64,000 bases of DNA from Pseudomonas sp. B21-023 (GTDB taxonomy: Bacteria; Pseudomonadota; Gammaproteobacteria; Pseudomonadales; Pseudomonadaceae): contig NZ_CP087190.1 of the NCBI RefSeq assembly GCF_024749165.1, forward strand, positions 620,001-684,000, read 5' to 3'. This document shows, in pieces, positions 19,457 to 30,672 of the stretch. The notes below the pieces were generated by a model that was not told the DNA's origin, did no database searches, and saw only the letters and a program-made list of their open reading frames with translations. Made by a program: the position numbers and the translations under genes. Within the stretch, counting starts at the first letter, position 1. Every line of letters starts with the position of its first letter.

Positions 19457-20199
19457 GTCAGCTGGAAAAGATCTACGGCGTGCATGCCGTGCAGGCGCTG
19501 CTGCAACACCACCCCAAGCGGGTAAAGCAGATCTGGCTGTCCGAAGGGCGCAGTGAGCCACGCATCCAGGCCCTGCTGGAGCTGGCTGCGCAGAACCGAG
19601 TCCAGGTCGGCCAGGCCGAGCGCCGTGAGCTCGACGCCTGGGTCGAAGGTGTGCATCAGGGGGTGGTCGCCGACGTGAGCCCGAGCCAGGTATGGGGCGA
19701 GGCGATGCTCGACGAGCTGCTCGAGCGCACCGAGACGCCGCCACTGATCCTGGTGCTCGATGGCGTTACCGATCCGCACAACCTCGGCGCCTGCCTGCGC
19801 ACCGCCGATGCGGCCGGGGCGACTGCCGTGGTGATCCCCAAGGACAAGTCCGCGACCCTGACCGGCGTGGTGCGCAAGGTGGCCTGCGGCGCCGCCGAGG
19901 TGATGCCGCTGGTGGCCGTGACCAACCTGGCGCGTACCCTGGAGAAACTCCAGCAGCGCGGACTGTGGGTGGTCGGTACCGCTGGCGAGGCCGAGCAGGA
20001 AATCTACCAGCAGGACCTGACCGGTCCGCTGGTGATGATCATGGGGGCCGAAGGCAAGGGCATGCGCCGCCTGACCCGTGAACACTGTGATTTCCTGGTG
20101 AAGTTGCCGATGGGCGGCAGCGTCAGCAGCCTGAACGTTTCGGTGGCCACCGGGGTGTGCCTGTTCGAGGCCGTGAGGCAGCGTCAGGTCAAGCGCTGA
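19453..20199 (+). CDS. rlmB: 23S rRNA (guanosine-2'-O-)-methyltransferase RlmB
   Basis: SpoU-type methyltransferase that modifies the ribose of G2251 in the peptidyl-transferase loop. It has 248 residues. The N-terminal domain binds RNA; the SPOUT knot shows DGVTDPHNLGACLRTADAAG, MGAEGKGMRRL and the final VKLPMGGSVSSLNVSVATGV motif. It starts inside the rnr stop (ATGA), the usual rnr-rlmB arrangement. Confidence 0.97.
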   Translation: MSQLEKIYGVHAVQALLQHHPKRVKQIWLSEGRSEPRIQALLELAAQNRVQVGQAERRELDAWVEGVHQGVVADVSPSQVWGEAMLDELLERTETPPLILVLDGVTDPHNLGACLRTADAAGATAVVIPKDKSATLTGVVRKVACGAAEVMPLVAVTNLARTLEKLQQRGLWVVGTAGEAEQEIYQQDLTGPLVMIMGAEGKGMRRLTREHCDFLVKLPMGGSVSSLNVSVATGVCLFEAVRQRQVKR

Positions 20200-20222
20200 T
20201 TCATTGCTCGTGGGGCGGGGGC

Positions 20223-20300
20223 GTGGGAGCGGGCTTGCCCCGCGATGCGATGGCAAACCCACCACCATCGCGGGGCGGGGCGCCGCATCGCCGCTCCCAC
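20223..20300. repeat. REP pair, GGGCTTGCCCCGC family
   Basis: GTGGGAGCGGGCTTGCCCCGCGAT (as GTGGGAGCGGGCTTGCC plus CCGCGAT) at 20223-20246 faces an inverted, slightly degenerate copy ending CGCTCCCAC at 20300. It lies directly after rlmB and may end or protect its transcript. Confidence 0.8.
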
Positions 20301-20330
20301 GAACCCCGTTCCCGCAAGAATCACCCGACC

Positions 20331-20366
20331 TGGCGAATATGTTTCCGGCTGTTCAAATATTCGCCA
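20331..20366. promoter_or_regulatory. 10-bp inverted repeat upstream of the rpsF promoter
   Basis: TGGCGAATAT (20331-20340) and ATATTCGCCA (20357-20366) are perfectly inverted with a 16-base centre. The repeat ends seven bases before the -35 element of the rpsF promoter. It has no T-run and looks like a protein-binding site rather than a terminator. The binder is unknown. Confidence 0.45.
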
Positions 20367-20372
20367 ACCTCC

Positions 20373-20401
20373 TTGCTTGTCCTTCCCGGCTTCTCTACAA
20401 T
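20373..20401 (+). promoter_or_regulatory. Sigma-70 promoter of the rpsF operon
   Basis: TTGCTT (20373-20378), a 17-base spacer and TACAAT (20396-20401). The expected start near 20408 gives a leader of about 114 bases before rpsF. Confidence 0.65.
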
Positions 20402-20476
20402 TGCGCCCCTTGCCGAGCTGGCAGGCGCGCATGTGCCTTCTCTCTAGGGCAAGACATACAGTGTCATTCACTCCTT

Positions 20477-20499
20477 GTCTGACCAGGTTGCTGGCAGAC
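20477..20499 (+). promoter_or_regulatory. Bulged hairpin in the rpsF leader
   Basis: GTCTG (20477-20481), a bulged A, CCAG (20483-20486), loop GTTG, then CTGG and CAGAC (20491-20499). It ends 12 bases before the AAGGAG of rpsF. Its place suggests autoregulation by an S6:S18-type complex, but I could not line up the CCG feature of the known motif, so the assignment is tentative. Confidence 0.4.
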
Positions 20500-20521
20500 T
20501 ACTAACCCGTAAGGAGCATTC

Positions 20522-20947
20522 ATGCGTCATTACGAAATCATCTTCCTGGTTCACCCGGACCAGAGCGAGCAAGTCGGCGGCATGGTTGAGCGTTACACCA
20601 AGCTGATCGAAGAAGATGGTGGCAAGATCCACCGCCTGGAAGACTGGGGCCGTCGTCAACTGGCCTACGCAATCAACAATGTTCACAAGGCTCACTACGT
20701 GATGCTGAACGTTGAGTGCTCCGGCAAGGCCCTGGCCGAGCTGGAAGACAACTTCCGCTACAACGATGCCGTGATCCGTAACCTGGTCATCCGTCGCGAC
20801 GAAGCCGTCACCGGCCCGTCCGAGATGCTCAAGGCAGAAGAGAACCGCAGCGAGCGCCGTGAGCGTCGTGAACGTCCTGAGCATGCTGATGGCGCCGAAG
20901 GCGACGACAGCAATGACAGCGACAACAGCGATAACGCTGACGAGTAA
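20522..20947 (+). CDS. rpsF: 30S ribosomal protein S6
   Basis: Primary rRNA-binding partner of S18 on the 30S platform. It has 141 residues: the [18 protein letters not shown] start and the ferredoxin-like core, then an acidic tail rich in Asp, Ser and Asn after residue 110, longer than in many species. Ribosome-binding site AAGGAG lies eight bases before the ATG. It is first in an rpsF-rpsR-DUF2232-rplI operon. Confidence 0.98.
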   Translation: MRHYEIIFLVHPDQSEQVGGMVERYTKLIEEDGGKIHRLEDWGRRQLAYAINNVHKAHYVMLNVECSGKALAELEDNFRYNDAVIRNLVIRRDEAVTGPSEMLKAEENRSERRERRERPEHADGAEGDDSNDSDNSDNADE

Positions 20948-20975
20948 TCCACGGACCTTTTGAGGAGCCTATTAC

Positions 20976-21206
20976 ATGGCACGTTTCTTCCGTCGTCGTA
21001 AATTCTGCCGCTTCACTGCTGAAGACGTGAAAGAGATCGACTTCAAAGATCTCAACACCCTGAAAGCTTACGTATCCGAAACCGGCAAGATCGTTCCAAG
21101 CCGCATCACCGGTACCAAAGCTCGTTATCAGCGTCAGCTGGCCACCGCTATCAAGCGCGCCCGCTTCCTGGCCCTGCTGCCCTACACCGACAGCCACGGC
21201 CGCTGA
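20976..21206 (+). CDS. rpsR: 30S ribosomal protein S18
   Basis: Small basic protein that heterodimerises with S6. It has 76 residues, with the family hallmarks [33 protein letters not shown] and the [11 protein letters not shown] segment. It lies 28 bases after rpsF with a GAGGAG site. Confidence 0.98.
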   Translation: MARFFRRRKFCRFTAEDVKEIDFKDLNTLKAYVSETGKIVPSRITGTKARYQRQLATAIKRARFLALLPYTDSHGR

Positions 21207-21240
21207 GACCGGGTCGTCGACTAAGTAGCAAGGGATAAGC

Positions 21241-22107
21241 ATGCGAGCGTTGGCAAGTTTCATCATGCGCGGTCGTGTGCAGGCCACCCTCGTGGTGGTC
21301 ATCAGCGCGGTACTGCCGCTGCTGTTCTGGTTGAGTGCCGCTGCCGGGAGCCTGGTGCTCCTGCGGCGCGGGTTCAAGGACGCTTCATCGGTCATCGCCT
21401 GGGGCCTTTTGCCAGCGTTGATCATGGGGTTCTTCGGCGAACCGAGCACCTTGCTGGTGCTTTTGGGAACGCTGGGTCTGGCCGCCTCGTTGCGCGCCGG
21501 GCATTCCTGGACCCGGGTACTGCTGTCCAGTGTCGCATTAGGCTTGCTGTACAGCCTGATCCTGGATGCGGTGATGCGCGAAACCTTCGAGGTGCTGGCC
21601 AAGGCGCTTGAAAAAGCTCTGCCGCAGTTCGAGGGCCAACCAGTACTACCTGGTGAGCTGATCGGCCCTTTGCTGGTCGCTTCCAGTGCGGTAATGCTGC
21701 AGCTGTTCAGCCTGCTGGCCTTGATGCTGGCGCGCTATTGGCAGGCTGCGTTGTACAACCCCGGTGGTTTCGGGCGCGAGTTTCGCGAACTGAGGCTGCC
21801 GCTGGTACCCATGCTGGTGCTGGTGTCATTGATGGTGTTGGGCCCGTTCATCGGGTCTCAGTTCATCGTCCTGGCCAGTGCGTCCAGCCTGGTGCTGCTG
21901 CTCGCTGGCATCGCCCTGATTCACGGGCTGGTGGCACAAGGGCGACTGGCCGGTTTCTGGCTGGTGGGGATGTACGTGACGTTGCCGCTGCTCATGCAGC
22001 TGATGTATCCGTTGCTCGTGGTTCTGGCCATTGTCGACAGCCTGATTGATTTTCGCGGTCGCAAGTCCCCTTCACAGGGTGACGACTCCGCGAACGGTGA
22101 AGGTTAA
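21241..22107 (+). CDS. DUF2232 family multispanning membrane protein
   Basis: A 288-residue inner-membrane protein with about eight hydrophobic segments, lying between rpsR and rplI. Its function is unknown. Pseudomonas genomes usually keep it at this site inside the ribosomal-protein operon, which implies constitutive, growth-linked expression. The ATG follows AAGGG. A short charged C-terminal tail ([16 protein letters not shown]) would be cytoplasmic. Similar proteins in Firmicutes (YybS) are also next to rplI. Confidence 0.88.
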   Translation: MRALASFIMRGRVQATLVVVISAVLPLLFWLSAAAGSLVLLRRGFKDASSVIAWGLLPALIMGFFGEPSTLLVLLGTLGLAASLRAGHSWTRVLLSSVALGLLYSLILDAVMRETFEVLAKALEKALPQFEGQPVLPGELIGPLLVASSAVMLQLFSLLALMLARYWQAALYNPGGFGREFRELRLPLVPMLVLVSLMVLGPFIGSQFIVLASASSLVLLLAGIALIHGLVAQGRLAGFWLVGMYVTLPLLMQLMYPLLVVLAIVDSLIDFRGRKSPSQGDDSANGEG

Positions 22108-22127
22108 AAGTTAAGAGGTTTTACCAA

Positions 22128-22574
22128 ATGGAACTGATCCTGCTGGAAAAAGTCGCCAACCTGGGCAACCTGGGCGACAAAGTAAACGTTAAGGCTGGTT
22201 ACGGCCGTAACTTCCTGCTGCCATTCGGCAAGGCCACCGTTGCCAACGCCGCCAACCTGGCCGCGTTCGAAGAACGCCGCGCCGAGCTGGAAAAAGCCGC
22301 CGCAGAGAAAAAAGCTTCGGCTGAAAGCCGCGCTGCCCAACTGGCCGAGCTGGAAGTGACCATCACTGCCACCGCTGGCGACGAAGGCAAGCTGTTCGGT
22401 TCGATCGGCACCCACGACATCGCTGACGCCCTGACCGCCTCCGGCGTTGAAGTGGCCAAGGCTGAAGTTCGTCTGCCGAACGGCACCATCCGTCAGGTTG
22501 GCGAGTACGACGTAGCCGTGCACCTGCACAGCGACGTTGAAGCCACCGTACGTGTGGTTGTCGTAGCTGCCTAA
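22128..22574 (+). CDS. rplI: 50S ribosomal protein L9
   Basis: Binds 23S rRNA at the base of the L1 stalk. It has 148 residues: [19 protein letters not shown] with GYGRNFLLP of the N-terminal domain, a long Glu/Ala/Lys connecting helix at about residues 40-75 and the C-terminal domain. It begins 20 bases after the DUF2232 gene and is followed by a terminator. Confidence 0.98.
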   Translation: MELILLEKVANLGNLGDKVNVKAGYGRNFLLPFGKATVANAANLAAFEERRAELEKAAAEKKASAESRAAQLAELEVTITATAGDEGKLFGSIGTHDIADALTASGVEVAKAEVRLPNGTIRQVGEYDVAVHLHSDVEATVRVVVVAA

Positions 22575-22618
22575 GCTGCGTAATCGGCTGGTCCCTCGCG
22601 GGCCAGGCGGTTAACATC

Positions 22619-22655
22619 GGGCACGGTCCTGTTTTGCGCAGGCCGTGCCCTTTGT
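22619..22655 (+). terminator. Terminator of the rpsF-rplI operon
   Basis: GGGCACGG (22619-22626) pairs with CCGTGCCC (22643-22650). An inner CTG/CAG stem extends it, and TTTGTCTTTTTC follows. It lies 45 bases after rplI and just before dnaB. Confidence 0.85.
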
Positions 22656-22686
22656 CTTTTTCATCTTCCAGAATTCTTTCGTGGCC

Positions 22687-24084
22687 ATGAACGAGATCAC
22701 CACCCCCGAACAACTCGACCTGCAAACCGCTGCCCTGAAGGTGCCGCCGCATTCCATCGAGGCCGAACAGGCCGTGCTCGGTGGTCTGATGCTGGACAAC
22801 AACGCCTGGGAGCGGGTGCTGGATCAGGTGTCGGATGGCGATTTCTATCGGCATGACCATCGCCTGATCTTCCGCGCCATCCACAAGCTGGTGGATGCGA
22901 ACCAGCCGTTCGACGTGGTTACTCTGCACGAGCAGTTGGACAAGGAAGGCGTGTCTACCCAGGTGGGCGGCCTGGCCTATCTCGCCGAACTGGCCAAGAA
23001 CACCCCGTCGGTGGCCAACATCAAGGCCTACGCCGCGATCATCCGCGAGCGGGCCACGCTGCGGCAGCTGATCAGCATCAGCACCGATATCGCCGACAAC
23101 GCCTTCAACCCGCAGGGGCGTAACGCCGAAGAGATCCTCGACGACGCCGAACGGCAGATCTTCCAGATCGCCGAGGCGCGGCCGAAGACCGGCGGGCCGG
23201 TGGGGGTCAATGAGTTGTTGACCATGGCCATCGACCGTATCGACACGCTGTTCAACTCCGACAGCGACATCACCGGCGTGTCCACCGGTTTCACCGACCT
23301 GGACGAAAAGACCAGCGGCCTGCAGGCCGCCGACCTGATCATCGTCGCGGGCCGTCCGTCGATGGGCAAGACCACCTTCGCCATGAACCTGGTGGAAAAC
23401 GCCGTGTTGCGCAGCGACAAGGTGGTGCTGGTGTTCTCCCTCGAGATGCCCGGTGAATCGCTGATCATGCGTATGCTGTCGTCCCTGGGGCGCATCGACC
23501 AGACCAAGGTGCGTTCCGGTCAGCTGGACGACGACGACTGGCCGCGGCTGACCTCGGCGGTCAACCTGCTGAACGACCGCAAGCTGTTCATCGACGATAC
23601 CGCCGGCATCAGCCCATCGGAAATGCGTGCGCGCACCCGCCGCCTGGCTCGCGAGCATGGCGAGATCGCCATGATCATGGTCGACTACCTGCAGCTGATG
23701 CAGATCCCGGGCTCTGCCGGTGACAACCGGACCAACGAGATTTCCGAGATCTCCCGCTCGCTCAAGGCGCTGGCCAAGGAATTCAACTGCCCGGTAATCG
23801 CCCTGTCACAGCTCAACCGCTCCCTGGAGCAGCGCCCCAACAAGCGCCCGGTCAACTCCGACCTTCGTGAATCGGGTGCGATCGAGCAGGACGCCGACGT
23901 GATCATGTTCGTCTACCGTGACGAGGTGTATCACCCCGAGACCGAGCACAAGGGCGTGGCCGAGATCATCATCGGCAAGCAGCGTAACGGCCCCATCGGC
24001 TTCATTCGCCTGGCGTTCATCGGCAAGTACACCCGCTTCGAGAACCTCGCGCCGGGCATGTACAACTTCGACGACGACGAGTAA
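22687..24084 (+). CDS. dnaB: Replicative DNA helicase DnaB
   Basis: Hexameric 5'-3' helicase that unwinds the replication fork and recruits primase. It has 465 residues. The N-terminal domain ([17 protein letters not shown]) is followed by a RecA-like domain with Walker [10 protein letters not shown] near residue 222 and Walker B VDYLQLM. The start at 22687 gives the family [14 protein letters not shown]-terminus. A GTG six bases earlier would also be possible. No intein or insertion is present. Confidence 0.97.
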   Translation: MNEITTPEQLDLQTAALKVPPHSIEAEQAVLGGLMLDNNAWERVLDQVSDGDFYRHDHRLIFRAIHKLVDANQPFDVVTLHEQLDKEGVSTQVGGLAYLAELAKNTPSVANIKAYAAIIRERATLRQLISISTDIADNAFNPQGRNAEEILDDAERQIFQIAEARPKTGGPVGVNELLTMAIDRIDTLFNSDSDITGVSTGFTDLDEKTSGLQAADLIIVAGRPSMGKTTFAMNLVENAVLRSDKVVLVFSLEMPGESLIMRMLSSLGRIDQTKVRSGQLDDDDWPRLTSAVNLLNDRKLFIDDTAGISPSEMRARTRRLAREHGEIAMIMVDYLQLMQIPGSAGDNRTNEISEISRSLKALAKEFNCPVIALSQLNRSLEQRPNKRPVNSDLRESGAIEQDADVIMFVYRDEVYHPETEHKGVAEIIIGKQRNGPIGFIRLAFIGKYTRFENLAPGMYNFDDDE

Positions 24085-24114
24085 TCACCGAGCCTATCCC
24101 CGGCAGCAGCGCTC

Positions 24115-24143
24115 CTGTGGGGGCCGGCTTGCCGGCGATAGGG
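24115..24143 (+). repeat. Single REP, GCCGGC family
   Basis: CTGTGGGGGCCGGCTTGCC followed by GGCGATAGGG, a single element with the palindromic core GCCGGCTTGCCGGC, between dnaB and ygiQ. Confidence 0.75.
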
Positions 24144-24250
24144 CCAGGTGGAAGCTACAGATGAATCCGACCACCACCGTCGGATTTGGTCAAAATTTGT
24201 GCTATATTCCGCGCCCGCGATTTTCCTGCACATTAGAACCGGTCACTGAC

Positions 24251-26554
<2,304 letters not shown>

Positions 26555-26558
26555 TCAT

Positions 26559-26673
26559 AAAAGGGGCCGCGTTGCGGCCCATCGCCGGCAAGCCGGCTCC
26601 CACTAGGGCAAGGCATGTGCTGCACCTGTGGGAGCCGGCTTGCCGGCGATGGGCTGCAGCGCAGCCCCTTTTC
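26559..26673. repeat. REPIN with nested outer hairpin arms
   Basis: Two inverted GCCGGC-family REPs (26581-26603 and about 26627-26650) are flanked by AAAAGGGGC on the left and GCCCCTTTT on the right. The whole element can fold into one long hairpin between the convergent ygiQ and LOG genes and could end transcription on both strands. Confidence 0.85.
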
Positions 26674-26675
26674 GA

Positions 26676-27263
26676 TTAATCAGGCTTCTTGTCCACCCAC
26701 TTCGGCAACACCGGCGACTCGAATCGATCCATCCCGTCCAGCAACTCATCCGGCTGCTCCCCGAGCAACAGCATCGCCCGGTGCTGCGACCGCACGAAGC
26801 CTTCCTCGACAATATGGTCGAGGAACCCGCCGAGCTTCGCATAGAACCCATTCACATCGAGCAGGCCCAGCGGCTTGGCGTGATAGCCTAGTTGCCCCCA
26901 GGTCCACACCTCGAACAGCTCCTCCAGCGTACCCAGGCCACCCGGCAGGGCGATGAAGGCGTCGCTGAGTTCGGCCATGCGCGCCTTGCGCGCATGCATG
27001 CCATCCACCACCTCCAGGCGGGTCAGGCCCTTGTGGCCGATTTCGGCGTTCATCAGGCTTTGCGGGATGATGCCGACGACTTCACCTCCGGCAGCCATGG
27101 CGGCATCGGCGACGGTGCCCATCAGGCCGACCGCGCCGCCGCCGTACACCAGCGTCAGGCCACGGCGTGCGATGGTCTGGCCGAGGGCGACGGCGGCTTC
27201 ACGGTAGGCAGGGTTGGCACCGATGCTGGCGCCACAGAAGACACAAACGGAACGTACAGGCAT
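26676..27263 (-). CDS. LOG family (TIGR00730) nucleotide phosphoribohydrolase
   Basis: A 195-residue Rossmann-fold protein of the LOG/lysine-decarboxylase-like family, which hydrolyses cytokinin or nucleoside 5'-monophosphates. The motifs [26 protein letters not shown] and PGGLGTLEE (catalytic Arg/Glu and phosphate loop) are all present. The physiological substrate in this bacterium is unknown. It ends in the shared REPIN. Confidence 0.9.
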   Translation of the reverse strand: MPVRSVCVFCGASIGANPAYREAAVALGQTIARRGLTLVYGGGAVGLMGTVADAAMAAGGEVVGIIPQSLMNAEIGHKGLTRLEVVDGMHARKARMAELSDAFIALPGGLGTLEELFEVWTWGQLGYHAKPLGLLDVNGFYAKLGGFLDHIVEEGFVRSQHRAMLLLGEQPDELLDGMDRFESPVLPKWVDKKPD

Positions 27264-27324
27264 TGCTTATCTCCCTTTACATGCGCGCACAGGGTAAGGC
27301 GCATGCCTGTCGGTTCCAAGGGGA

Positions 27325-27417
27325 TCATTCGGGGCGGGCGAATTCGCAGACTGCCGAACCGGCCGCGCCACAGGCGTAGGCTGCCAGCAGGCTGCGCATC
27401 ATGCTGCTCAATGTCAT
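27325..27417 (-). CDS. Candidate 30-residue small protein
   Basis: An open frame of 30 codons with a clear TAGGAG ribosome-binding site seven to eight bases before its ATG. The peptide begins MTLSSMMRSLLAAYACGAAG and ends CEFARPE. It has one short amphipathic or hydrophobic stretch and two cysteines. GC is concentrated in third positions as in real genes. I do not recognise it. It faces away from azu, and the gap upstream carries a palindrome at 27485. Confidence 0.45.
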   Translation of the reverse strand: MTLSSMMRSLLAAYACGAAGSAVCEFARPE

Positions 27418-27484
27418 GACATTGCTCCTAATTGAGAGGTTGTCTCATCGTCCATTAAGAGGGCATGATGTGCACTTTGATTGG

Positions 27485-27494
27485 TTGTATACAA
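27485..27494. promoter_or_regulatory. TTGTATACAA palindrome
   Basis: A perfect 10-bp palindrome of the TTGTATACAA type, which GntR/FadR-type regulators often bind. It lies 68 bases upstream of the small ORF (minus strand) and about 110 bases upstream of azu. No GntR gene is close by, so the regulator is unknown. Confidence 0.45.
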
Positions 27495-27533
27495 TCCATT
27501 GAACAAATCTACTGGCTGGCGACTTGACACCTC

Positions 27534-27547
27534 TTGACCCATATCAG
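27534..27547. promoter_or_regulatory. ANR/FNR-type box upstream of azu
   Basis: TTGAC-CCAT-ATCAG matches the ANR consensus TTGAT-N4-ATCAA at 8 of 10 conserved bases. It is centred about 66 bases before the azu ATG. Oxygen-dependent control by ANR is established for azurin in P. aeruginosa, which supports the reading. Confidence 0.65.
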
Positions 27548-27606
27548 GTACGGGCGTCCGGTTTTCAGGCAGTCTCGCAATTGATAAAACCCTGCCAAGG
27601 AGATTC

Positions 27607-28056
27607 ATGATGTTTGCGAAAGCTGTAGCGGTATCCCTGCTGACCCTCGCCAGCGCCTCCGTCTTTGCCGCCGACTGCAAGGTGACTGTCGACTCGACCG
27701 ACCAGATGTCGTTCAACACCAAGGAATTCACCGTCGACAAGAGCTGCAAGACCGTCGAGATCGAACTGACCCACGGTGGCAGCCTGCCGAAGAACGTCAT
27801 GGGCCACAACCTGGTCATCAGCAAGACCGCCGACATGCAGGCCATCGCCACCGAAGGCATGTCGCAAGGCCTGGACAAGGATTACATCAAGGCCGACAAC
27901 GCCGCGATCATCGGCCACACCAAGATGATCGGTGCCGGCGAAAAAGACACCTTCAAGCTCGATACTTCCAAGCTGGAAGCCGGTGGCGACTACAGCTTCT
28001 TCTGCACCTTCCCTGGCCACATCTCGATGATGAAGGGCAAGGTCGTCGTCAAGTAA
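27607..28056 (+). CDS. azu: Azurin
   Basis: Periplasmic type 1 blue copper protein that shuttles electrons between cytochromes and reductases. The precursor has 149 residues. The signal peptide is about 21 residues, ending SASVFA, which leaves a 128-residue mature chain as in known azurins. In mature numbering the copper ligands His46 (VMGHNLV), Cys112, His117 and Met121 (CTFPGHISM) are all in place. The first residues are Met-Met, so 27610 is an equally possible start. AAGGAG precedes it, and an ANR-type box lies upstream. Confidence 0.97.
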   Translation: MMFAKAVAVSLLTLASASVFAADCKVTVDSTDQMSFNTKEFTVDKSCKTVEIELTHGGSLPKNVMGHNLVISKTADMQAIATEGMSQGLDKDYIKADNAAIIGHTKMIGAGEKDTFKLDTSKLEAGGDYSFFCTFPGHISMMKGKVVVK

Positions 28057-28079
28057 GCGACGCCTGACGCAGTACCCTT

Positions 28080-28153
28080 GTGGGAGCGGGCTTGCCCCGC
28101 GATGGCGAAGGTGAAACCACCAACGTCATCGCAGGGCAGGCACGCTCCCACAG
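28080..28153. repeat. REP pair, GGGCTTGCCCCGC family
   Basis: TGTGGGAGCGGGCTTGCCC at 28080 and an inverted, slightly degenerate copy ending GCTCCCACA at 28153, between the convergent azu and nadE genes. Confidence 0.8.
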
Positions 28154-28170
28154 TTGTTTTCATAGCCGGA

Positions 28171-28998
28171 TCAAGGGGCGAACGGCAGCTCGCGCTTGTG
28201 CTGGGTCTTGCGGTAGGTGGCGACGATGATGTCGAACGCCTCCTGGCTCACCGGCTCACCGTGCAGGAAGGCGTCGATCTGCTGGTAGGTCACGCCGTGG
28301 GACGCTTCGTCCGGCTTGCCCGGTTCGAGGTCTTCGAGGTCCGCGGTCGGTACTTTTTCCACCAGCGATTCCGGCGCGCCAAAGCTGCGCGCAATGGAGC
28401 GCACCTGGTTTTTCACCAGCCCGCTCAGCGGCGCCAGGTCGCAGGCCCCGTCACCGAACTTGGTGAAGAAGCCCATCACCGCTTCGGCCGCGTGATCCGT
28501 GCCGATCACCAGGCCCGCACGGGCACCGGCGACGGTGTATTGGGCGACCATGCGCGTGCGCGCCTTGACGTTGCCAACGACGAAGTCGACCAGGGTCGGC
28601 GAGCCGTTTTTCAGTTCCTCGACCTCCGCCGCCAAGGCCTTTACGGCTGGCGCGATGTCGATGGTGTGCACCTCGTCGGCCTTGATCACCTCCAGGCAGG
28701 CCTGGGCGTCGTGCTCGTCGTGCTGCACGTGGTACGGCAGGCGCACGGCGATGAAGGTATATGCCTTGTCGCCGGTTTCGTCGCGCAGCTCGCTGATGGC
28801 GCGCTGCGCGAGCAGGGCGGCGGTCAGCGAGTCGACACCGCCACTGATGCCCAGCACCAGGGTCTTGAGCCGGGCATTGGCCAGGCAGTCCTTGATGAAC
28901 GCCACGCGCCGGGCCACTTCCTGCTCAAGGGCGGCAGCATCGGCGAATGGCGGCTGCACCTTGAGCGCCCGGGCAATCTCTTGCTGAACGGCTTGCAT
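28171..28998 (-). CDS. nadE: NH3-dependent NAD+ synthetase
   Basis: Amidates nicotinate adenine dinucleotide to NAD+ using ammonia. It has 275 residues. The ATP pyrophosphatase P-loop SGGVDS is at residues 52-57, and [20 protein letters not shown] forms the second part of the active site. There is no glutaminase domain. It follows pncB by three bases and completes a Preiss-Handler salvage pair. Confidence 0.96.
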   Translation of the reverse strand: MQAVQQEIARALKVQPPFADAAALEQEVARRVAFIKDCLANARLKTLVLGISGGVDSLTAALLAQRAISELRDETGDKAYTFIAVRLPYHVQHDEHDAQACLEVIKADEVHTIDIAPAVKALAAEVEELKNGSPTLVDFVVGNVKARTRMVAQYTVAGARAGLVIGTDHAAEAVMGFFTKFGDGACDLAPLSGLVKNQVRSIARSFGAPESLVEKVPTADLEDLEPGKPDEASHGVTYQQIDAFLHGEPVSQEAFDIIVATYRKTQHKRELPFAP

Positions 28999-29001
28999 GG
29001 G

Positions 29002-30207
29002 TTACTCCTTGCTGGGGACTTTGAATACGTGGCGCATGTAAGCGACGAAGTTTTCGTCACGGCACTGCGTCTTGGCGGCTTCGTCGGAGATCTTCGCCAC
29101 CGGCGAGCCGTTGCAGTCGGTCATTTTAAGCACGATGTTCATCGGTGCCACGCCGGGGATGTCGCACGTCAGGTTGGTACCGATGCCAAAGCTGACGTTG
29201 ATGCGCCCGCGCAAGGCACGGAAGATTTCCAGCGAGCGGGTCAGGTTCAGGCCATCGGAGAACACCAGGGTCTTGGTCATCGGGTCGATACCGAGCTTCT
29301 GATAATGGGCGATGGCCTTTTCCGCCCAGGCCACCGGCTCGCCCGAATCGTGGCGCAGGCCATCGAACAGCTTGGCGAAGTACAGGTCGAAATCCTTCAG
29401 GAAGGCATCCATGGTGATGCAGTCGGTCAGGGCGATGCCGAGCAGTCCACGGTACTCGCGCACCCAGCAGTCCAGGGCGGCGATCTGGCTGTCGATCAGC
29501 CGTGGGCCTAGCTGCTGGTGGGCCATGATCCATTCGTGGGCCATGGTGCCCAGGGGCTTGATATCCAGCTTCCATGCCAGGTCGACGTTGCTGGTGCCGA
29601 CGAAGCGGCCCGGGAACTCATCGCGCAGCACCCGCACCACGTCTTCCTGCACGCGGCTGGAGAAGCGCCGGCGGGTGCCAAAGTCGGCCACCTGCAGTTC
29701 GGCCAGTTCGTCGACGCTGGCGTGGGCGCGCAGCCAGTCGAACTTGCGATATAGCTGGTCGCGGGCTTCGGCCAGGCGCATGCGCGGGTGCAGGTGGCGG
29801 TTGCGCACTTCGCTGATGATGGCCAGCAGCGGCACTTCGAACAGGATCACATGCAGCCATGGGCCTTTCAGGCGCAGGAACAGTTGGTCGTTCTCGATGC
29901 CGATACGCACATAGCGCAGGTTGAAACGGAACAGGCGCAGGAAGCGCAGGAAGTCTGGCTTGAGGAAATTGATGCGCTCGAGGAAGGCCAGTTGACCGTC
30001 ATCCAGGGTCAGCTCGCTGAGCAGCTCGAGCTGGTTGCGGATCTCGCCCAGGTAGGGGCGCAGGTCCTCGCCGTTGCGGCAGCGAAACTCCCACTCGACA
30101 TCGGCGTCCGGGTAGTTGTGCAGGACGCCCTGCATCATTGTGAGCTTGTAGAAGTCGGTGTCGAGCAGGTTGTGCACGATGCGCTCGGCGAATGCGCTCT
30201 CGCTCAT
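29002..30207 (-). CDS. pncB: Nicotinate phosphoribosyltransferase
   Basis: Converts nicotinate and PRPP to nicotinate mononucleotide, the entry of NAD salvage. It has 401 residues. The TDFYKLTM start, [10 protein letters not shown], the [12 protein letters not shown] block with the conserved histidine region and RHDSGEP are all present. It is upstream of nadE in a two-gene unit. Confidence 0.96.
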   Translation of the reverse strand: MSESAFAERIVHNLLDTDFYKLTMMQGVLHNYPDADVEWEFRCRNGEDLRPYLGEIRNQLELLSELTLDDGQLAFLERINFLKPDFLRFLRLFRFNLRYVRIGIENDQLFLRLKGPWLHVILFEVPLLAIISEVRNRHLHPRMRLAEARDQLYRKFDWLRAHASVDELAELQVADFGTRRRFSSRVQEDVVRVLRDEFPGRFVGTSNVDLAWKLDIKPLGTMAHEWIMAHQQLGPRLIDSQIAALDCWVREYRGLLGIALTDCITMDAFLKDFDLYFAKLFDGLRHDSGEPVAWAEKAIAHYQKLGIDPMTKTLVFSDGLNLTRSLEIFRALRGRINVSFGIGTNLTCDIPGVAPMNIVLKMTDCNGSPVAKISDEAAKTQCRDENFVAYMRHVFKVPSKE

Positions 30208-30274
30208 CAGGGGGAAGCTCCAAAGCGGGCAATGGCGGCTATTGTGCCAGCCTTTTGCTTTTGCATGTGCTCAC

Positions 30275-30298
30275 ATCGCGGGGCAAGCCTGCTCCCGC
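30275..30298 (-). repeat. Single REP remnant
   Basis: ATCGCGGGGCAAGCCTGC followed by TCCCGC, a lone copy of the GGGCTTGCCCCGC family in the 465-base gap between pncB and livK. The rest of that gap (30299-30590) shows no gene I can support. Confidence 0.65.
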
Positions 30299-30594
30299 AT
30301 CGCCCGCGATCATGGCCGCGACAGGTAATTTACCGTGCGCCAGCTAGCCTTCAAACAGTGCTCCCTGTAGCAGTCGCGCACCAGTGGTGTGCAGTTCGGT
30401 GACGTCCGCTGTTACAGCGCGGTTGCACGTTAACACTTGCGAGGGTTGCAATGATGGCGGGCGATGGTTGCTCCTTGTCTAGGCGTGTGGGTGCCACTTG
30501 CCGTGCGGCAGACGGTTGCACGCTCAATAAAGAAAAGGCCGCCGGTCGCCTCTGTTCATCCCTTGTCGTGTGTTTTCCCGGAAGACAAAACCAC

Positions 30595-30610
30595 TGGCAC
30601 GGCCCTTGCT
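30595..30610 (+). promoter_or_regulatory. Consensus sigma-54 promoter of the liv operon
   Basis: TGGCACG-GCCC-TTGCT matches the sigma-54 consensus at every defined base. The expected start near 30621 leaves a leader of about 50 bases before livK. Nitrogen control through NtrC is likely, but no clear NtrC palindrome was found upstream. Confidence 0.85.
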
Positions 30611-30672
30611 CGGAGCACAGGGCTGAGAAGTTGTAGTGCCAACCAAAAAAAATATTCTAGGAGCACCACCTC

